The notes below the pieces were generated by a model, which was not told where the DNA came from, made no database searches, and worked only from the letters and a program-made list of their open reading frames with translations. Both the position numbers and the translations under genes were made by a program. A stretch of 37,083 bases of DNA from Acidobacteriota bacterium (GTDB lineage: Bacteria > Acidobacteriota > Terriglobia > Bryobacterales > Bryobacteraceae), in the NCBI GenBank assembly GCA_016870995.1, contig VFZU01000054.1, positions 1 to 37,083 of the forward strand. The letters are read 5' to 3'. Shown piece after piece: positions 1 to 5,046 of this stretch; position 1 is the first letter of the stretch, and each line of letters begins with the position of its first letter.

Positions 1-169
1 CGCAGCGGCGGGCTTCCCCAACCCCTCACCACTCGGCGGCATCCTCTGGTGGAACTCCCTCCAGGGCGTCATCGACTTCATCAACCTCCACGCCCACGCC
101 CCCTGGTTCGACTCCGCTCAACTCATCGACACCACCATCACCACCCTCCTCAAAGGCAGCCGGCGATAG
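1..169 (+). CDS. C-terminal end of a TetR/AcrR-like regulator (5' end outside window)
   Basis: The frame starting at base 2 is open for 55 codons and stops at TAG 167-169. The peptide ends with a 'LQGVIDFINLHAH' stretch and an 'IDTTITTLLKG' tail. This resembles the last ligand-domain helix and 'LLxG' tail of TetR-family regulators, but the assignment rests on pattern only. The N-terminal HTH would lie left of the window, so it cannot be checked. A diverged, deleted second copy of this 3' end lies at 1244-1345, on the far side of higBA. Confidence 0.45.
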   Translation, partial: AAAGFPNPSPLGGILWWNSLQGVIDFINLHAHAPWFDSAQLIDTTITTLLKGSRR

Positions 170-175
170 GCCGCA

Positions 176-339
176 CGCAGTCTTCCCGAAAAGGACTGCG
201 TTGACGATGAGTCATCGCAAGCCATTCAATGGGGAATGGCGACATGACAAAGACTGTGCGGGAAGAATCACGAACTTGAGTTGAAGAAGACTTAGCCGAC
301 GCGACACAAGCTTCCCTCGATTGCGTCGCGGAAAGTCTT
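176..339. other. Intergenic segment with four consecutive inverted repeats
   Basis: The space between the TetR-like stop and the higA stop contains four perfect-armed inverted repeats: CGCAGTC 176-182 with GACTGCG 194-200; CGATGA 205-210 with TCATCG 212-217; GCCATTC 221-227 with GAATGGC 234-240; and a larger one pairing AAGACTT 287-293 plus CGACGC 297-302 with GCGTCG 323-328 plus AAGTCTT 333-339. The last overlaps the higA stop codon and could terminate converging transcripts, although no T-run follows. REP-like DNA or a structured RNA are alternatives. Confidence 0.5.
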
Positions 340-754
340 ATGAAAGAAATACGCTGACTGGCAAGTGAAAGTGTGCGGCTAGTTTTAGCGCGGACGCTTT
401 GCTGATTCCTCGCTGGCCGTTGCAGATCTGAGAAGCCGTGGCGCGTGAGATGCCTAGCACTCTGGCCAAGTCGGCCTGGCTCATTGAATGCTGATCCATC
501 ATGAATTGCAGGCTGCTCAGTGGGTCTGACTCGTAGAGTGCCGGGTTCTGCTGCTTGTCGTACGCGGTAAGCACTGGGAGCATCAGGCTGGCGAGTTCCT
601 GTTCTTCGGTTGTGGCGATCGGCGAGCGGTGAATCGACTCGATGATTGCTGCCCAGCGGTCAAAGTCCTCGTCGGAGGTGATTGGTCGTGGAACAAGCTT
701 CCCGAGCAGCTCGACATAGCGGTCGGTGTTGAGGGTCAGGCCCATTGCATCCAT
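338..754 (-). CDS. higA: HigA-type antitoxin, XRE-family helix-turn-helix protein
   Basis: A 138-residue protein. The C-terminal part (about 83-130) is an XRE-type helix-turn-helix with 'SQADLARVLGISRATASQ' as the HTH core. The N-terminal half (about 1-75) is a helical region, as in HigA-like antitoxins that bind a HigB toxin there. In this family the protein neutralises the RNase toxin and represses its own promoter. It follows higB on the same strand; its ATG at 754 overlaps the higB end by 19 nt (a second in-frame ATG at 745 would cut this to 10). Toxin-first order is the hallmark of higBA loci. The likely operator is the pair of 23-bp direct repeats at 1041-1086. Confidence 0.85.
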   Translation of the reverse strand: MDAMGLTLNTDRYVELLGKLVPRPITSDEDFDRWAAIIESIHRSPIATTEEQELASLMLPVLTAYDKQQNPALYESDPLSSLQFMMDQHSMSQADLARVLGISRATASQICNGQRGISKASALKLAAHFHLPVSVFLS

Positions 755-1029
755 TCCTTTCGATCACATTCGGCGTGCGATAGCAGCGCCTTGACGTAAA
801 ACACATGTGCCGGCCAGTAGACCGTGACGATCAGGCGATAACTGTTGCCCCGCAGGTTGAAGATCAGCACTTGGCCAACCTGATCGACGGAAGGAAAGGT
901 TTCGCCGAGCTCCTGGAGGGTGTCCCAGTTCCGTCGCGTCGCTTTGTGGAACCATTGCATCGCTGCTTCGCCACAGTCCGGATGAGACTGGATCAGCTTG
1001 GCCAGTCCTCGGTTGCTGATCACGTTCAC
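736..1029 (-). CDS. higB: HigB-family mRNA interferase toxin
   Basis: A small RelE-superfamily toxin of the HigB type. In known members it cleaves mRNA at the ribosome. Family features visible are 'FPSVDQVGQVLIFNLRGN', then 'YRLIVTVYW' and 'VKALLSHAECDRKEW', the conserved beta-sheet core and C-terminal tail. I place the start at GTG 1029, giving 97 residues beginning M-N-V-I-S-N, because the family normally starts a few residues before 'VIS'. An in-frame ATG at 1056 would add nine residues ('MFAFCYYLV') and would run into the upstream direct repeats. The 3' end overlaps higA by 19 nt. Confidence 0.83.
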   Translation of the reverse strand: MNVISNRGLAKLIQSHPDCGEAAMQWFHKATRRNWDTLQELGETFPSVDQVGQVLIFNLRGNSYRLIVTVYWPAHVFYVKALLSHAECDRKEWMQWA

Positions 1030-1040
1030 AACCAGATAGT

Positions 1041-1086
1041 AGCAAAATGCGAACATTCATGAAAGCAAAATGCAAACATTCTTGAC
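1041..1086 (-). promoter_or_regulatory. Two tandem 23-bp repeats, likely HigA operator
   Basis: Bases 1041-1063 and 1064-1086 are back-to-back direct repeats matching at 20 of 23 positions; each contains AGCAAAATGC and AACATTC. They lie immediately upstream of higB. A possible -10 box TACTAT reads on the minus strand at 1041-1036, with only a weak -35. Transcription would then start within a few bases of GTG 1029, so the message might be leaderless. The operator role is inferred from position and from known HigA autoregulation. Confidence 0.5.
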
Positions 1087-1146
1087 CTACTCGCTCTCCG
1101 CCGATCTGCTCCGCATTCAGTCTTTGTTGGCGTCCCCCATTGTCAG

Positions 1147-1345
1147 CCTTGGGCGTGATCACAAAACACAAACTCAGGCCGGCAACTCCAACGGACCGCT
1201 TCTTGATGGGCTTGGCCAGATTCATGCGCCTAAACAGGATCCACGCAGCGGCAGGCTTTCCCGATCCCTCTCCTCTCGGCGGTATCCTCTGGTTGAACTC
1301 CCCGACACCACCATCACCACCCTCCTCAAGGGCAGCCAGCGATAG
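1147..1345 (+). pseudogene. Decayed copy of the TetR-like C-terminal region
   Basis: Bases 1244-1345 match bases 1-169 at about 90 percent outside one deletion. The 67 bp corresponding to 60-126 are missing, which shifts the reading frame. Before the deletion the frame reads 'RIHAAAGFPDPSPLGGILW'; after it the TTITTLLKG tail and TAG stop are in another frame. Coding-like sequence extends left to about 1147, beyond what can be compared because the first copy is cut by the window edge. There is no start or HTH, so this is a remnant. Confidence 0.6.
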
Positions 1346-1356
1346 TCTGCATCGAA

Positions 1357-1411
1357 GTCAGACCTCTCGGACACCCAAACCTGCGAGCCGCCAGAATCGC
1401 AAAACTGAGCT
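1357..1411 (+). repeat. Copy of the region upstream of hicA
   Basis: These 55 bases align without gaps to 3659-3713, the segment just before the hicA start, with about 10 mismatches. Shared cores are AAACCTGCGAGCCG and AAAACTGAGCT. No hicA sequence follows here; bases 1412-1513 show nothing recognisable. It is either a leftover from an earlier hicAB insertion or a copy of a small dispersed repeat. Confidence 0.55.
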
Positions 1412-1513
1412 GAAGCGAAGTAGCTTCCCGGGATCCTGGTCATCGTCGAGCAGCCCGGATTTAGAGCTTTAGCACTACTACAGGCGAGCCTTAGTTCGGT
1501 CGATCTCTTTACT

Positions 1514-2452
1514 ATGTGGGTCGTACTTTCTATCCTGGGTGTCCTGTCTTTGCTTGCAATCACGCTCTTCATCGTCTACCAGGAAAAATGGGTGCAATTC
1601 AAGATCTCTTGGCACATGTCCTTCAACCGTACGGACCGGGCTTTGCCCTTGGTGAAAGCGCAGTTCGAACGGCTCCAGCGAAAGAAGGGAGCTGGTCACC
1701 TGGATACGGAAGTGGCTCGCTACGTGTTGGGTGAGATTGAATTCGAGAACGGTCTTCCCAAGCAAGGGAAACAGCGAGTGACCGAAGCGGCAGCATGGTT
1801 TGCCACCCAACCTGACCAGCGCGATGCCATCTTCGCGGTGCATCTGATGAACCTCGCGCTCGCGCAGCGAATGGCGGGCGACCTGGAGGGGGCGGCGGCG
1901 AACTTGAGGCGTACGCTTGCGGTGCAGCGAATGGTGTCGAAGGTGAATGACGGGCAGTTCGGCCAGACACTCTCGAATCTGGGCGTGGTGCTGGAAGAGG
2001 GTCAACGCCCGCACGAGGCCCTGGAGGTATATGAAGAAGCGCTGTCGATCCGCCAGGCTGCGCACGGCGAGCAATCGATCGAAGTGGCTCGCACTCGGGT
2101 GAACCAAGCCTGTGCTTTGATCGCCTTGGAGAACTGGGGCGAGGCGGAGAGATGCCTGCGCGCTGCGCTGCCGGTGCTCCAGTCCTACCCCGGGATGCAA
2201 GATCTGGGCCAAGCCTACGACACCTACGGCGAGCTTCTCGAAAAGCAAAAGCGAGACGCGGAGGCCGAACCGATGAGGGAAGCATCGATTCAGTCGTTGC
2301 GGCAGGCATTGGGCGACAAGCATCCGGAAGTGGCCAAGCAGTTCGAACGCAAAGCCGCTCTGCTAGGCCGCTTGGGGCACAACATGGAGCGCGACTTCCA
2401 CGCCCGCAAGGCGGCGGAGATTCGGGAGGCACTGAAATGCTCGTTGGCTTGA
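1514..2452 (+). CDS. Membrane-anchored tetratricopeptide-repeat protein
   Basis: A 312-residue protein with one N-terminal membrane helix (about residues 3-21) followed by a charged segment and at least four TPR-like helical pairs, for example around 'LMNLALAQRMAGDLEGAAAN' and 'LSNLGVVLEEGQRPHEALEV'. TPR arrays are protein-binding scaffolds; no enzymatic motif is visible, so the partner and role are unknown. The C-terminal 'GDKHPEVA' segment resembles kinesin-light-chain-type TPRs. The start is the ATG directly before the membrane helix. The 3' end overlaps the next gene (ATG 2437) by 16 nt, and that gene is a shortened paralogue. Confidence 0.8.
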   Translation: MWVVLSILGVLSLLAITLFIVYQEKWVQFKISWHMSFNRTDRALPLVKAQFERLQRKKGAGHLDTEVARYVLGEIEFENGLPKQGKQRVTEAAAWFATQPDQRDAIFAVHLMNLALAQRMAGDLEGAAANLRRTLAVQRMVSKVNDGQFGQTLSNLGVVLEEGQRPHEALEVYEEALSIRQAAHGEQSIEVARTRVNQACALIALENWGEAERCLRAALPVLQSYPGMQDLGQAYDTYGELLEKQKRDAEAEPMREASIQSLRQALGDKHPEVAKQFERKAALLGRLGHNMERDFHARKAAEIREALKCSLA

Positions 2453-2760
2453 TGTGGGTCTTTGCGGCTTTGGCCGCAACCTTGGTGTTCCTGTTCTGGC
2501 GCGCCCGGCAGAGGATGAGGCAGTGGGGTCAACTGATGAAGACAGCGCAAGAGGCACAGTCACGAGGTGACTGGAAGGGTGCCGAGCATTGTCTGGCGCA
2601 GGCCTGCGATTTCGCGGAATCGAACAAGGGCGCCATGATGAACAGGGTCGCGTTGATTTCGAAGCAACAGAAGGCGGAGACCCTCTACCGTGCGGGCGAG
2701 CTGGACCGCGCTGCCGATCTGAGCTTCGAATTGATCCAGGTCTACAAGGGCCCTGGTTGA
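2437..2760 (+). CDS. TPR paralogue, N-terminal part (ends at in-frame TGA)
   Basis: This 107-residue ORF begins with a membrane helix ('LMWVFAALAATLVFLFW') and a TPR-like pair, as in the preceding gene, then stops at TGA 2758-2760. The next ORF (2779-3339) continues in the same frame with more TPR units. Together they would give about 299 residues, close to the 312 of the upstream paralogue. The simplest reading is one gene split by a nonsense codon. Two coupled genes, or a sequencing error, are alternatives. The start overlaps the upstream gene by 16 nt, suggesting translational coupling. Confidence 0.65.
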   Translation: MLVGLMWVFAALAATLVFLFWRARQRMRQWGQLMKTAQEAQSRGDWKGAEHCLAQACDFAESNKGAMMNRVALISKQQKAETLYRAGELDRAADLSFELIQVYKGPG

Positions 2761-2778
2761 GGGCCGGGACCTCTCGCC

Positions 2779-3339
2779 GTGAGCGAGATGAACATCTGGT
2801 TGGCACGGGTGCTGATTGCCCGGCAGGAGTATGGCGAGGCGGCGGCGCTGCTGCGGCGCTCCCTGGCTGAACTCGAGGGAGTTCTGGGCACGACGGACGT
2901 GAATCTGGTTCCAATTCTGCATTTGCTGGGCCGTTGCTTGTGGAGAACGGGTGATGTCGGCGGAGCGCAGCTGACTTTGCAGCGGGCCGGCAACTTAACC
3001 ACCCAGGGACTGGCGGACGAAATCAAGCCAGAATCGGAGTTCCGTCCCTCAACGCAGAACGAGCAGGACTTCTACCAGGGAGACGTCGCAGGCGCGGCGC
3101 TAGCGATGAAGATTCAATTGGAGTTTGAGGCGGCCCACAGCCCGTCACCAGATCCAGACGATCAGCCCGGATGGGAAACTCTCGGAGAGATCGAGGAGGC
3201 GGCGGGGAATGTGGCCGCCGCACGAGATGCATACGAGAAGGCGCTAGAGGCCTGGAAGTCGAAATTGGCGCCGACACATCCGCGCACGAATTGGGCGCGC
3301 GAACGTCTCGCGGCATTGGAAAGTTGCCGGGTGGCTTAG
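2779..3339 (+). CDS. TPR paralogue, C-terminal part
   Basis: A soluble TPR segment of 186 residues from GTG 2779, in the same frame as 2437-2760 and separated from its TGA by only six codons. Repeat units appear at 'IWLARVLIARQEYGEAAALL' and 'LLGRCLWRTGDVGGAQLTL'. The end, 'APTHPRTNWARERLAALE', parallels the C-terminus of the 1514-2452 protein. It has no membrane helix of its own and no convincing ribosome-binding site close to GTG 2779 (a GAGGG lies about 15 nt upstream). It is probably the distal half of a broken gene. Confidence 0.55.
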   Translation: MSEMNIWLARVLIARQEYGEAAALLRRSLAELEGVLGTTDVNLVPILHLLGRCLWRTGDVGGAQLTLQRAGNLTTQGLADEIKPESEFRPSTQNEQDFYQGDVAGAALAMKIQLEFEAAHSPSPDPDDQPGWETLGEIEEAAGNVAAARDAYEKALEAWKSKLAPTHPRTNWARERLAALESCRVA

Positions 3340-3369
3340 TCACGCGCTGCGCAACTGGCGGCCGCGCTC

Positions 3370-3438
3370 GACGGCAAGCTGCTTCCCCCACCCACAAGTG
3401 GCCGGGATGACTTCACTCGCATGCTGACCGTCGCGTAA
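3370..3438 (+). pseudogene. Remnant of a hicB 3' end
   Basis: Bases 3370-3446 match 4082-4158, the end of the intact hicB plus its first downstream bases, with about six mismatches and no gaps. The reading frame ends in 'FTRMLTVA' and TAA at 3436-3438, as in hicB. The rest of hicB and all of hicA are missing upstream. The homology runs on to a shared CCGTTC, where the sequence switches to the STGP-gene remnant. Confidence 0.7.
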
Positions 3439-3439
3439 C

Positions 3440-3643
3440 CCGTTCCAGCAAACCCAATACGACGCTCTCGACCGCTTCACAAACGAACCTACGAGCGAAC
3501 TCTGGCTTCACCAAATGGAGCGAAATCAGAAGCTAGGCGTCATGCAAGACAACCACCCCCAGGCTCCCTTGTTTGACGCCGCAGAACTCTTCGCCGCCAC
3601 CATCGCCGCCACCATCGCTGCCCACCTCAAGAGCAACCAGTGA
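3440..3643 (+). pseudogene. Remnant of an STGP-family gene with two internal deletions
   Basis: An in-frame 67-codon fragment without a start, ending at TGA 3641-3643. It corresponds to the intact gene at 4302-5003 but lacks two blocks. The first junction falls at CCGTTC, present in the intact locus both after hicB (4152) and inside the gene (4449). The second falls at CGACGCCCTC, present twice in the intact gene (4469 and 4589), removing 120 bp in frame. After 'MQD' the tail ('LFAATIAATIAAHLKSNQ') is unlike the intact gene, so the parent was a paralogue, not an exact copy. Confidence 0.65.
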
Positions 3644-3658
3644 TCGTCATGATCGAAC

Positions 3659-3713
3659 GTCAGACACCTCGGCTAATCAAACCTGCGAGCCGCTATCATC
3701 GGAAAACTGAGCT
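3659..3713 (+). promoter_or_regulatory. hicA upstream region, duplicated at 1357-1411
   Basis: This segment ends three bases before the hicA start and has a diverged partner at 1357-1411. It contains a possible -10 box TATCAT (3694-3699) without a clear -35, and a purine-rich GGAAAACTGAG just before the ATG that may serve as ribosome-binding site. The promoter role is inferred from position. Confidence 0.35.
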
Positions 3714-3716
3714 TGC

Positions 3717-3914
3717 ATGCCTCGCAAAATCCGCGAATTGATTGCAGTTTTGGAGAGCCACGGGTTCGTGGATCGCGGAGGCAAGGGCAGCTATCGAAAC
3801 TTTACACATCCTCGAGTCAACCGCCCGGTCACGCTCTCCGGCCGGCTTGGTCAGGACGCTAAAAAGTATCAGGAAAAAGCGGTCGAAGCCGCGATCTCGG
3901 AGGCCAAGCAATGA
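3717..3914 (+). CDS. hicA: HicA-family toxin with altered active-site residue
   Basis: A 65-residue HicA-like protein with the double-stranded-RNA-binding fold used by HicA mRNA interferases. Visible family features are 'MPRKIRELI', 'GFVDRGGKGS', 'NFTHP' and 'PVTLSGRLG'. HicA toxins normally have a catalytic histidine right after Gly-Ser. Here that position is Tyr26 (TAT), one transition from a histidine codon, so the toxin may be weak or dead. The start is the only ATG that fits. Its end overlaps hicB by 4 nt (ATGA), the usual coupled arrangement. Confidence 0.85.
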   Translation: MPRKIRELIAVLESHGFVDRGGKGSYRNFTHPRVNRPVTLSGRLGQDAKKYQEKAVEAAISEAKQ

Positions 3915-4150
3915 ACGACAGTGCCCGCTACGTGAAAATCGTCGAGTGGTCCGATCAGGACCAATGCTTCGTCGGCAGTTGTCCAGGACTCATCTTTGGC
4001 GGTTGCCATGGCGATGACGAACGTGTTGTTTTTGAAGAGCTCTGTTCCGCGGTCGAAGCGGCCATAGAGCTTTATAAGCGGGACGGCAAGCCGCTTCCCC
4101 CACCCACTAGTGGCCGCGACTACGTCACTCGCATGCTGACCGTCGCGTAA
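3911..4150 (+). CDS. hicB: HicB-family antitoxin
   Basis: A 79-residue HicB-like antitoxin with a partial RNase-H-like fold: 'YVKIVEWSDQDQCFVGSCPG' then 'FGGCHGDD' and 'AIELYKRDGKPLPPPT'. HicB binds and neutralises HicA. Larger HicB proteins carry a C-terminal DNA-binding domain; this one ends after a short 'RMLTVA' tail, so autoregulation by HicB alone is not evident. It overlaps hicA by 4 nt. Its 3' end also occurs as a remnant at 3370-3438. Bases 4151-4252 downstream hold no gene; an A/T palindrome ATTTTTTCGAAAAAT lies there. Confidence 0.88.
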   Translation: MNDSARYVKIVEWSDQDQCFVGSCPGLIFGGCHGDDERVVFEELCSAVEAAIELYKRDGKPLPPPTSGRDYVTRMLTVA

Positions 4151-4252
4151 CCCGTTCCAACATTTTTTCGAAAAATATCTCCCCGCCTATCAATCACTTC
4201 CAGATTCCACCTTCAATTTTCCTGATTCCAGTCTGCTAGCTTCTTCTCTGTC

Positions 4253-4276
4253 GAGGCGCCTCGTGCGCCTCCTTTT
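4253..4276 (+). terminator. Hairpin with short T-run between hicB and the STGP gene
   Basis: GAGGCGC 4253-4259 pairs with GCGCCTC 4265-4271 across a CTCGT loop, followed by CTTTTC. The T-run is short, so this is a modest terminator for hicAB. Because it lies 30 bases before the next start codon it could also act as an attenuator. Confidence 0.45.
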
Positions 4277-4301
4277 CTATTTCAACCAGGAGCTCTCAAT
4301 C

Positions 4302-5003
4302 ATGTCCAACCAAGCCCGCCTTCGCGCCAACCGCGCCAACGCACAAAAATCCACCGGCCCCAAATCCGCCGCTGGCAAAGCCAAGTCCGCCCTCAATTCG
4401 GCGAAACACGGCCTCCAGTCCAACCCCACCACCATCCTCGAAAACAATCCGTTCGAACGAACCCAATACGACGCCCTCAAAGCAAAGCTCTTCGAGCAGA
4501 TCCTCCCCGACGGCGAGCTCGAACTCCAAACCTTTGAGCGCTACGTCTTCGCTCTCTATCAATCCAACCGCTCCCGCCAACTCGAACTCGACGCCCTCGA
4601 CCGCTTCACAAACGAACCCAACAATGAACTCTGGTTCCACCAAATGGAGCGAATCCAAAAGCTTGGCGCCATGCAAGACCGCCGCGCCGACCGCGCCCTC
4701 AACGAAATCCGCAAACTCCAGCGCGACCGCATCGCCGCCCAGGAAGTCGCCAACGAACTCTACGTGATGGACGAAGAGACCATCATCCCCATCCCCGCCA
4801 CTCTCCCCACCGCCGAGATGCGCAAATCGAACTACAACCAAACGAACCCATTCAGCATGGCCACCATGCTTCTTTCCACTACTCCAAAAGTCAAGGCGAT
4901 CCTCGCCCGCGAGACAAAACCCGATTCGTTTCAACCAGATCCCGAACTGATCCAGGCTCTGCTGAACCTCAACCTAACCTCCGATCCGGGCCAATTGTCG
5001 TGA
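4302..5003 (+). CDS. Hypothetical protein with N-terminal STGP...GKA...KHG motif
   Basis: A 233-residue protein of unknown function. Its N-terminus has 'NRANAQKSTGPKSAAGKAKS' followed closely by an N-x-x-KHG-like segment. I recognise this as a recurring signature in acidobacterial and planctomycetal hypothetical proteins, with no known activity. The middle (about 55-165) is helical and charged, with 'ALYQSNRSRQLELDALDRF'; no catalytic motif is seen. The start is ATG 4302, with AGGAG at 4288-4292 at good spacing; a GTG at 4263 is less likely. A decayed paralogue, also joined to a hicB end, lies at 3440-3643. The TonB-dependent receptor starts 43 bp downstream. Confidence 0.7.
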   Translation: MSNQARLRANRANAQKSTGPKSAAGKAKSALNSAKHGLQSNPTTILENNPFERTQYDALKAKLFEQILPDGELELQTFERYVFALYQSNRSRQLELDALDRFTNEPNNELWFHQMERIQKLGAMQDRRADRALNEIRKLQRDRIAAQEVANELYVMDEETIIPIPATLPTAEMRKSNYNQTNPFSMATMLLSTTPKVKAILARETKPDSFQPDPELIQALLNLNLTSDPGQLS

Positions 5004-5046
5004 AAGTGTAATGACCTTCTCACGATCTTGCGTCATCCTGAAGAAA

